Shown here in pieces: positions 55,276 to 64,000 of a stretch of 64,000 bases of DNA. A program made the position numbers and the translations under genes. Origin of the DNA: Hyaloperonospora brassicae (lineage: Eukaryota; Oomycota; Peronosporomycetes; Peronosporales; Peronosporaceae); the NCBI GenBank assembly GCA_947650285.1, contig CANTFL010001387.1, positions 1 to 64,000 of the forward strand, written 5' to 3'. The notes under the pieces were generated by a model. The model saw nothing but the letters and a program-made list of their open reading frames with translations, did not search any database and was not told where the DNA came from. How positions within the stretch are numbered: the stretch's first letter is position 1; every line of letters begins with the position of its first letter.

Positions 55276-55385
55276 ATTCGTACCTAAGCGATAGAAAAAA
55301 AGCAGGCGAGTGACGCGTACGTTCGATTGACTTGATTGTTGTATGGTCCCGCGAATAGTGACCTCAATCAGGAGGTCCAACGTTT

Positions 55386-58342
55386 ATGCTTTTTCGGCGA
55401 TCAAAAGCGACCGCCGCAGCAGAAAAGAGACGCGCCCTTGAAGGGTCTCGAGCGACCGCCGAGGAGCGTGCGAGCCGTGCAGGGACATTGGTACGCGACC
55501 GGAGAAACGCGGTGCAGTGCTGACGTGGGATCTGCTGTGGACGATGAGCAGCGTGCTGAGCCAGGAGGACGTCGTGAGCCGCGCGAAGGAGCCGTCGATG
55601 GGCGTGAGAGAGCAGACGTCGGCGTCGAGAGCGGAGTTGCGTCCCGAGTGTCCAATGGATGAGCAAGTGGCATTAGAGGATCGGTATCCAGATACTGGAG
55701 ACGTGTCGGGTGGCACGAGCGCCCCTGGAAAACGAAAGCGTCGATGGAGGGAGAGCAGTGAGACAGGGAGCAAGCGGCAACTGAATGGAGCTGCAGGTGC
55801 CCTTTGTGATCACGTACAGATGCGCGACAAGGAAGCAACAGGTTGTGCAGCCGGTTGGAGCGAGCACGGACTTGTGGAAGACGAGACAAACGGGTGGACG
55901 GAGATGTCAAATGAAGGCGAAGGAATGTCGGATATGACAGAGCTAGCAGATGGTCCGGACCCGACGCTTTCTTTACCGTCAGCTAAGGAGGCGGACTGCA
56001 GTGCCAATTGTCGCGTGGATGGGCTTGAAAAGGTGCAGGGAGTAAGTACGACGGACGACGTTTTAACGGGCGAGGAAGCTGCGTCTTCAACATTGCCACT
56101 CTACTCCCAAGCTGTTTCTATCTCTGGAAAAGATACGGTGTGTGCAAACAACAAAGTGCCGATCAAGTCGTACCCGTCTTCGGGTGACGAAAGCGTGAAG
56201 CCGATGCATGTGGAGTCATCACCTCGTCAGTCAAATTATACAGTGGAGAATTCACCACACGCTGGTACAAGTGCCTCTACGTTGACTTCGCTGACACTGG
56301 GCATGCCAGCAGAGGCAACTGACAGTGCTCCGGCGAGACCGGTATCGTATGCAGTAGGGGATTCAGCAACAGCAACGACTGTTAAGCGTGTGATGGGACG
56401 GAGAAAACGGAGCCGAAGAAAGCTGAGCTGTCTAACCTCACAGCGTAGAGCAACAGCGAAAACAAGGCTAGTTGCTGTGCCCGCAGTATCCGCATTCGAG
56501 GGCAAGCCGGTTGCCACAGCAAGTGGCGACGTAGATGAAGATGACAACGATTTCGACACGGACAGCAATTTATCAGCGTCTCCAGTATATCCTGCAGTAG
56601 ACGCATCGCACTTGTACTCGTCCACCCTAGAAGGTACGCCATGGCAATGGGAGAATACTGAACCCTATTTCGACCATCTTGCACAGAGCGATCTAGATAA
56701 CTTGCTGCGATGGGGTCAGGAAAACGCTGATTTTGTAGCTGCAAACCCACAAGCATGGCGCGGTGTGCCGGCGATCGAAGGCGAGCGTGCAGTATTAGAA
56801 ACCATGGCTGCGAATGTTTCATGTGCATGCACGGCGCACGTGGAGTTTCCCGTTGGTCGGGGACGTAGATACCTCGACGTGTGGGAGGAAGCAGACTTTT
56901 TGCTGCAGCAGAAGCGTGATGGTTCTGTGAAGGAGGTCAATATGACCACTCCTGCAAAGATGAAAGGCAACCGAAAGGGAGCCAACATCGCAGAAGAATC
57001 GTTGCTGGTATCACATCGTGATCTAGTCTACGGATACGACGACGACCTCTTTCGAGAGTTTAGCGATCGCCTAGCGTGTCGAGCAAATGTGTGCCAGTTT
57101 AATTCGCACTTGGCCACACCTTTGTCATCTCTCATGACACGCCGTGAAAATGCGACGAGGAAAGTGGGTGAAAATGATACGCCGGTGACAGCAGACGAAA
57201 CTGCATCTGATGACCTAGTTCTGCCTAGTTTTCCAATCCGCCAGTTGCATCCAGCATCTTTGGGCCTTTGGAAGCTGCGAACAAAAGTGGAGCCAGATTT
57301 TGCAGTCGTACATCCTGCGTGTGTAAACCGTTCACAAGTTCCAGCACGCTGGAAAGAAGAGAGGGAGCGTCATCAGCTAAAGCAGCACGAGATGCAATGT
57401 CTGCAAGCAGATGAACTGGCTGATCTGAACGATGAAGACGATAAGGGTGGTGGGCATGTGGCACGGAACCAACATCGCGTCACAATACCAAACTGTAGCG
57501 TTTCTGGTGAGCTACCCTCTTTTGGCAACTGTGTAGAAGATGATGAAGTTTCGCGGGCAATCGCTACATCGATGAGAACTCTTGTGTCGCTATCTTTTTC
57601 CAATTGGCGCACTGCTCAGCTCGTGTATGAAAGAGCAACTTGCAGTATCCAGTGCGCATCAATTTTGGAAGGCGAAGCTGCCACTGCTCGAGAGCTGGAG
57701 GATTTGTTCTTGCAGTTGTGTCCTCCGAGCAACGTCGATGTCGACGCTGCTGTGCTTCCTGGTAGCCGTCGTCCTTGGGCGTCGCGGATAACGAGTACGC
57801 CTCATGATATGATTGCGTATTGCGTACGCAATGATGTCCTGGACAGCTGCTCGTTTGCGGTCGCTGCATCGGTGGAATTCGCTCTTCGACTGGGTGTGGG
57901 AGACGTGGTGGACGTACTTGATAAAAATGGGTGTTGGAAGCATGGCGAAGTCGTGGAAGTCTACTCGGACGACACGTCTGGGGTCGCAAAGTTTTTGCTG
58001 ATACGACTTGCATTGTGTCCTGATGACACCGTGGAGTGGATCGCATCTAGTGAAGGCCGCATTCTGCCGCAAGGTGTTGCTGACGGCACGCGCTCATGTT
58101 CAGTTGGTCCCACGCGCGCCCATCGAGTCCGGGTTCGCTTCGATCAGAGTCTTGCCAGAGAACTCGAGCGCTCGCTGCCGCATCGACGAACGAAACAGGC
58201 GGCCATTGCTTCACAACTGCTAGCACGAAGACAACATGATACTGTTGTACGAACTTCGAATGATTTACAAAAGACGCCACAAAAGCGTAAACGGAAACGC
58301 CCGGCTAAATTATCGATTGTAGCGACGGCAGCTGAGTCATGA
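55386..58342 (+). CDS. Large nuclear-type protein with Tudor-like C-terminal module
   Basis: Exon 1 (55386-55490, 35 residues) and exon 2 (55565-58342) are joined across a 74-bp intron (GTACGC to CCAG), giving 960 residues. An alternative is a single exon from ATG 55544. The N-terminal 280 residues are Ser/Thr-rich and disordered, with basic KRKRR and RRKRSRRK tracts. A folded middle (about 360-480) carries WQWENTEPYFDHLAQSDLDN and the VWEEADFLLQQKRDG segment. Near residue 810, GDVVDVLDKNGCWKHGEVVE looks like a Tudor/Agenet barrel. The end is basic. A chromatin role is inferred; I do not recognise the family. Confidence 0.75.
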
Positions 58343-59079
58343 AGGCGACGTGGTAAACAATAGGTTACGTAGGCGGTGGTGAAACGCTGGGGCGGCCAGA
58401 TCGTCACTATATGAAATGGGTGATGCACGAACGAAGAAGACCCCTGAATACTAATTTAGCGAAATGATCTTGCAAGTATGGTCACCGACAGAGGTTACAA
58501 TCTACGTTGGTCTATTCGCATCTGCAGCAGTGACGCCTTATACACGAGCTAACGGTGATGTTGACCAGGTCTTGACCGAAATGCAGGGGACGGCGGCGAT
58601 GAGCAGACCTGGAATAGAACGACTACGCTGTCGCTGCAATAACCCCCAATCGCCTCATGCTAGGAGCTCGAGAGCACCAGGCCACCTGACCGCTTCGACA
58701 ACGAGACGCGTCACGGCAAAGCAACTACTGAGCGTCAAGGCTTTTGTGGAGTATACAGTACAAGTATCAGTAGCCAGGTCATGACGACACACTCTGAGAT
58801 TACAGTTCTGTCGTCCCGGTACGCCACACGGCGAGGGCATCGTTCAGCGGCAGCACGAAAGGAATGCATGCAACGTTGGCATGAGGTGCCGGCAGTCTGA
58901 GCATGTGGACCGAAAGTGGCAAGTGCCAGTTCAGATACGGCCCACGTCGTAGAATCCTTGGCCTTTGCAATGGCCGAGCAGCCCAAGTCACGAACTTGAC
59001 AGTCAAACCAGTGAGCACAACACTTTACGATGCTTCAACCCCAGTGCTATTTTCGCGTTACGCGTAAAGGTTGACGGCA
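58343..59079. other. Convergent intergenic region
   Basis: Between the stops of the Tudor-like gene (+) and the monooxygenase (-). Overlapping short frames only, no feature recognised. Confidence 0.5.
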
Positions 59080-60703
59080 TCAGCCCGAGAATTCCTTCAC
59101 ACGTTCTGGAGACGAGTCACTCGACTTGAAACGGCGAACCCACTTTCCTGTCGACGAGTCCTGCCCGAACTCGGCAGCACGGTAGCTGTACGGGAACTCC
59201 TTTCGCAGGAAGCCAGCATCGTCACACATTTCGTAGATCTCTTCTCCCACCACCGTGTCCGATAGAGCAGCCATCTCACTGTGACCAGTAGACGACACAA
59301 ACAGTGTTAGCACACAGCCTACTATTGGCAGCAAAGCATCATGACGTACGTGAAATACCCCCTTTGGCGAGCTTCTAGCTCGTGAAGCTTCCTTGCACCT
59401 TTTTCCAGTGTGCGCAGATAGGCGTAGAAATCTTCGTACATGTCATCCTTTGAAGGGAGAGCCACCGAGCCATCAAACACACGCGCGATCCAGCGAGCTT
59501 GCAGCTGGAAACAGAGGAATGGTAGGTTGTGAAATGTAAGCCCAACAAAGGCGGCACTGGGGTCCTCGATGGCAAACACGTGCTTATACAAGGGTGCCAC
59601 GGCATCTCCACGTGTCGTGCACGCAAGCAGATCATGCGCAAGCTCCTTGTCCACAGCAGCAGACTGGACAAAGGCGTCCGGGAATAGGAGTTCAGATGGA
59701 ACCAGCTGCTTCGCCGTGTACAAATATCCAGTGCAGTGCATGATCTCATCGGGCGCGGCGATCGAAGACCCGTCCGTGAACATCACCGAGCCATCTTCGG
59801 CAATGCGCTCAATGACAGGTTTCCGCAGACGCCGGTCCTGGCTGTCGATGATGGCACATGGATCATACTCCGGGTCCACTACGATAACCTCCGAAGCCCC
59901 ATTCTCAACCAGCTCGAGCGAAATGTCCTCCCCCGACGGTCCTCGGCCGATGAGCACCACACGCTGCAGCAACACGCGCACACACCACAGAGAAAAAAAA
60001 CTTGTCAGCCCCTGCAATCGAATCGCTGCGCACGTTCATACGTGCCTTGCCCTTGTACGACTCGGGCGTGCGGTATGATCGCGAGTGGGATACAACGCCC
60101 TTGAAATGCTCCATGCCCTTGATAACCGCCATCGCGGGCGTGGCAAAGTGGCCGTTGCAAATCACTACACGATCAAACGTTTCTTCGTAGTCCCCATCCA
60201 TCTCCGACGTGACATCAATTGTCCACTGGCGTCCCGCTTTCGAAAGACTCGTTACCGTTGACTGAAGACGCATGACATCGTCGACTCGGTAGTGTTTGCA
60301 GTAACGTTCGAGGTACTGGAGCACGTCGGCATGGGACGGGAAGCTCGGCAGCCCCTTTTGGAACGGAAAGTCCTTGAGCTGCATGATCGCAGTCGGTAGG
60401 TTCGTGCGCAGCGACTTGTACACCCCGGACGACGCCGTCGCGCTGTACTTCCACAGGCCTCCCACATGACCCGTCTTTTCAAACACAGTGACCTTGTGCC
60501 CCCCTTCGCGCAGGCACTTGGCCGTGACTGCAACACCAGCACACGTCGTGTTACGTTAGACACACGCCTCACCCTCACCCTCACCCTCAAGGACCGACCA
60601 CACACGTCAACGTGGCGACAGCATACGAAACAGAAGCATTTGGATACGCACTGAGGCCCGCCGCGCCCCCGCCAATGATCCCAACGCGCAGCTTGACCGG
60701 CAT
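59080..60703 (-). CDS. Flavin-containing monooxygenase
   Basis: Four exons: 60703-60652, 60527-60046, 59963-59350, 59278-59080. They total 1347 nt and 448 residues, the usual length. It oxygenates nucleophilic N- or S-containing substrates with FAD and NADPH. The FAD loop is GGGAAG at 11-16. The FMO signature F-x-G-x3-H-x3-Y is exact at residues 159-169 (FKGVVSHSRSY), and the NADPH loop GRGPSG is at 184-189. The later DEIMHCTGYL matches the family's D-x-(I/V)-x-x-(C/A)-TGY. Intron 2 (60045-59964) appears to start with GC, not GT; using the nearest GT would add four residues (ARMN) before VVLIGRG. Confidence 0.9.
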
Positions 60704-61016
60704 TTGCAACAATGCCAACTGGCCTCAGACCGCAGCAAATCCTCCGACCGGGCCACAGGATCAGGTCGAGGGGAGGAGGAGGAGGAGGACGACGAGACTC
60801 TTTGAGCAGAAGGCGATCTCTCGGACCGTCGGCCACCCGTCCCTTTCTCCCATCGCACATGTAGTACCCCCTGCACACATACACACATACATACCTCCAG
60901 CTACAAGACAGACGTCCAGACGCTCGACACGCCAAAGTATACAGTCGCTGCCGTTCCTCAAGTGCACTTCAGCACCAAACGTCACCTTATCTCGAGGCAG
61001 CACGTACCCCGCCCCG
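60704..61016. promoter_or_regulatory. Divergent promoter, monooxygenase / START-FYVE gene
   Basis: 313 bp between the two divergent start codons. It contains a GAG/GAC simple run near 60773-60796. The START-FYVE frame is open through this region and even across monooxygenase exon 1, but composition changes at ATG 61017. Confidence 0.5.
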
Positions 61017-62315
61017 ATGGCAGACGACCTCGTTCTACCGGACCAGTCGCCCTTTGCGCCGCTGCAATTGACCTTCGACGAGCAACGGCATTGCCACGAC
61101 TTGAGTCTGCAACTCCTCGAGCGCACGCTGCACAGCTACGACGAGCGACTCGCTGGCATCACCCCACGCCACCACGCGAGTCTCGACAGCGCACGCTGGA
61201 AGCTGCAAAAGACCGAAGAACACGCGTCGCTCTACTCCGAACGCATGCGACGGGTGCGGACGGACCTCCACTTGCCCGAAGACCAGTGGGACGACCCGAC
61301 AGTGCTCCTCATGGTCGGCACGATCCACGCGCCACTGGACGAGGTCATGCTGGGCATGACGATCCCGACGTTCGAAGCGCTGCAGCTACGCGTCGCGACG
61401 CTGGGCAACCAGGACATTAGCGGCGCGATGCTCGCGAAGCTCAGTCGTGCGACGGCCGAGCGGCCGTTCGAGCACTTGTCCATCTTGTACATGGCCAGCC
61501 GCTTGCCGTGGCTCGTGAGCAAAGTCGTGAAACCGCGAGACTTTTTGCTGCTGTCGGCGTCCGGGATCGTCACCACCGCAGAAGGCGAGCGCATTGGCTA
61601 CGACCTCCTGCAACCGGCGCCGTTGCCACAGTGCCGCCCACTGCCGAAGCCAATGATTCGCGGCAAGTTCATGATCGGGTGCTTGTACCGAGAACTCGAA
61701 GACGGCACCGTCGATGTCTACATCCAGCAATACCTAGAGCCACTGGGCAAAGTGTTTGACTCGTTCGTGATCGCGGGCACGTGGCAAGCGCTCTTGGGCT
61801 TTCTCCGCTCGCCGTTGCTGGCAGAGAGCAAAAAGTTGCAGTGGTGCATTGCGCGTGTGGACAGTCGTCGTCGTCAACGAGGACGACTGGTAGATGAGCG
61901 CTCGAGCTCGTCGGTGCGTTGTTCGCTGTGCTTTAAGGCTTGTGGCCGAGCTGGTCATAGCCGCAGTAGCGACCCGCAACGATGTGTACTCTGCTTCGCC
62001 CACGTGTGCTCGCACTGTCGTGAAGAGCGAGAGTTCAAGGTGCTGAAACGACAGGTGAAGAAGAAGAGCATGATTGCGAAACGACAAGTGTGGCTCTGTC
62101 GACCGTGTCTCGAGTTTGTGCAACGACAGAAAGCATCCGATATTGCGAGGTACAGCGTCCTGGACTCGGTCACTCCAGCGTCGACTTCTGCGGCAATGGA
62201 CAGCAGCACGGGACGAATGACGTGGGGACTACTGGACAGCGATTCGGTGCCTTCGTGGTCGCCGAGTCAATCGCTGTCCGTGTCAAGCGAGTCGTTCGAG
62301 TCGTTCAGTTGGTAG
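61017..62315 (+). CDS. START-like/FYVE-like zinc finger protein
   Basis: 432 residues from ATG 61017, single exon. The first ~270 residues have the START-like pattern common in oomycete proteins: LLMVGTIHAPLDEVMLGM, then a lipid-pocket region with PRDFLLL and ending with FDSFVIAGTWQALLGFL. From residue 302 a FYVE-type finger offers Cys pairs (CSLC, CVLC, CSHC, CRPC). It lacks the classic R-(R/K)-HHCR basic motif for PtdIns3P, so lipid specificity is unclear. The tail is Ser-rich. It is probably a membrane-trafficking or lipid-sensing protein. Such START-FYVE proteins form a large oomycete family, supporting the organism call. Confidence 0.85.
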   Translation: MADDLVLPDQSPFAPLQLTFDEQRHCHDLSLQLLERTLHSYDERLAGITPRHHASLDSARWKLQKTEEHASLYSERMRRVRTDLHLPEDQWDDPTVLLMVGTIHAPLDEVMLGMTIPTFEALQLRVATLGNQDISGAMLAKLSRATAERPFEHLSILYMASRLPWLVSKVVKPRDFLLLSASGIVTTAEGERIGYDLLQPAPLPQCRPLPKPMIRGKFMIGCLYRELEDGTVDVYIQQYLEPLGKVFDSFVIAGTWQALLGFLRSPLLAESKKLQWCIARVDSRRRQRGRLVDERSSSSVRCSLCFKACGRAGHSRSSDPQRCVLCFAHVCSHCREEREFKVLKRQVKKKSMIAKRQVWLCRPCLEFVQRQKASDIARYSVLDSVTPASTSAAMDSSTGRMTWGLLDSDSVPSWSPSQSLSVSSESFESFSW

Positions 62316-64000
62316 TCGAAGGATGGAGCACTTGATCAAACTAATCTTAACATAGCGTTGTATCCGTACTAGACCATCGATCTCTATACATCGTGTGGTC
62401 GTCTGCGGCAGCAACGACAACATCACAAGCTCCGACGCAAGAAGGTCCGCTTGATAATCGTACCAATGTTGGTGCCAGATGCATAATAGTTGCATGTAAC
62501 CTGTTCGAGAGATGCGTCGACACACCACCATGAATAAATGGCTTCACGGATAGTCTCCGGACAGACCATTCCTGCCTCTAGGTTTCCAGCGCTTTCGTTT
62601 TCGTTTTCTTCTTGTGCTTGTTCAAGTACACCAGTACCTTTGGTAGTACTTCGCGTCACTCGTTTGCTGACCAGCCGTCTTGACTACAAACTTGCAACAA
62701 ATCTTTCGTTGCAAAGCAGGTGCTCCTGCCAACAGGTTGCGGGATGTACTTAGTGCTTGGGCCTCACACCAATGCGGTGCGTATCCGAAAGTCGTCCAGC
62801 ACGTCTTTCGGAATCCATACAACAACCCCAGTGCGATGAAAAACATGTCGAGTTGTTCCCGATGTTAGATCATGAGTGCTTGCCGACACCCACGCAACTC
62901 GCACGCTGACATCGAGCCAAGAACAACTGGTTGCCCGAATTGAGAAACCTGAATATTGACAGCTCACAGATTAGTGAATCGATGTTCACGTACTGACGGA
63001 CATTTTGTCGTACCTCTCCACGGCGTTTGGTGCACAAGCGTGTCAGCCCCATACAATTCCACGTTATAGCTAGCAGTGCATCGAAGTCAAGCTGAGCCGC
63101 AACGATACTCATGGAGTTTGTACACCAATGTACACGCGTGCCACGTTATCCAAAGAAGAGGTCCGATAGTTCGTACTACATAATCTCTCGACGGTGGTCG
63201 TTATCTCTCGACCGGCGTCCAACCCCATCAAGATCATGTCGGCAGACTTGGCCAAAGCAATGCCTTCTCGCCAACGTTCTCGTCCACGCACAGCTCTTAT
63301 ATCACTCATGGCAGATCGACCAGCTGCATTGTTCAAGGCAAGAGTAGGGAGCATCCAAATCGATATCAATCCCGTGGCATCTAATCGACTTCAATAGAGA
63401 CGCCTGGATGCGAAGGCGTCGTCGATCGAGCTGACGGTGATGCGCGTCGACGTGATGAGCTCGACTGCACTTGTCGTCCGATGGCGTGTTGATTGGCTGA
63501 CTGTCCTCTTGTGTAGCATTTCGTACGTCAAATAGCGTGCCACACTTCAGCTCGCGTTGGCTTCAGTGCACACCTCACATACGCATTTCGACATCATGTG
63601 CTTTCTCACGCTTGGAACGCACAGAAGCGACATGTCCATCGACTGATTATGAGGATCGTCTTCATCAAGATCGAGATCTGCTGGACAAAAGTTCGTATCG
63701 TAAGTCTAGCAGTATTTGGATTCAGTTAAAGAGGTATATGCTCGCAAGTTGGCTCATATATGGCATAAACCACTTCAACTGACCGAAAGATGCGCAATCA
63801 CGCAGCACGGTTGGAGATAATAGATACCCGCATAGGCTATTCCCAGTGGTGCATGTTTCAAGGTCGATTTCGTAAAAGAGTTCCAAAAGGCCCTACGAAC
63901 GACTGAATATGGGCGAAAGAAATCGCTTGAATTTTGACGAAGTCTTACTGCCGGGAGTTGGTTGGGTCGGTGATTAGGAAGAAGACGGATTCGAAGTGTT
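62316..64000. other. Right-end region without a recognised gene
   Basis: Only short frames. A minus stretch near 63109-63369 (ERWREGIALAKSADMILMGL) and one near 62423-62659 have protein-like composition but no ATG-to-stop structure or splice sites I trust. They may be decayed gene fragments. Confidence 0.4.

Noticed and set aside
55517..55564. GTG or ATG start of the Tudor-like gene inside this stretch
   Set aside because: Less likely than a 74-bp intron, which joins an upstream ATG exon in phase; not fully excluded.
60612..61016. Upstream extension of the START-FYVE frame
   Set aside because: It crosses monooxygenase exon 1 and a simple repeat; ATG 61017 begins the conserved part.
1..64000. 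tRNA, rRNA or organellar genes
   Set aside because: No T-loop-like GGTTCRANYCC context with a plausible cloverleaf and no rRNA-like block was found by eye; small RNAs cannot be excluded without a scan.

Overview
The window looks like nuclear DNA of an oomycete, most likely a peronosporalean such as Phytophthora or a downy mildew. The genes are compact, with introns of about 60-125 bp that mostly start GTRNGT. The LTR retrotransposons resemble oomycete Ty3/gypsy types, and there is an oomycete-style START/FYVE-like protein. No bacterial or organellar features were seen, and species was not determined.

The window has two compartments. Bases 1-29,950 are repeat-dominated. They hold three Ty3/gypsy elements: element 1 (minus strand, chromodomain type, running off the left edge to an LTR at 4692-4854), element 2 (7358-15332, complete with both LTRs) and element 3 (19745-about 27452, heavily decayed). 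Elements 1 and 2 each abut one arm of a 1.5-kb inverted duplication (4855-6392 and 15333-16917). The only host gene suggested here is a tiny secreted peptide at 18435.

Bases 29,959-62,315 form a gene-dense block. In order: THOC3 (-), a multipass class-3 lipase (+), a FAM32A homologue (-), a Cys-rich protein with a duplicated motif (+), an unrecognised three-exon gene (+), peroxisomal acyl-CoA oxidase (+), an Aurora-like kinase (+), a 1288-residue UBA-like/PDZ/HEAT protein (-), a partial gene (+), the SUMO E1 subunit UBA2 (+), a 960-residue nuclear-type protein with a Tudor-like C-terminus (+), a flavin monooxygenase (-) and a START/FYVE-like protein (+). Several neighbours are divergent pairs with promoters of about 150-310 bp. 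I rebuilt exons by hand. In most genes reading-frame phase and family alignment agree, giving human-like lengths for THOC3, FAM32A, ACOX and UBA2.

The most striking observation is element 2. From LTR to LTR, on both its sense genes and an antisense accessory gene, it is tiled with short perfect inverted repeats (arms 8-11 bp, loops 0-9 nt), often achieved through synonymous codon choice. Neither its relative element 3 nor the host genes show this on inspection. Element 2 also carries a candidate -1 frameshift signal, a lost integrase catalytic aspartate and an antisense gene between pol and the 3' LTR.
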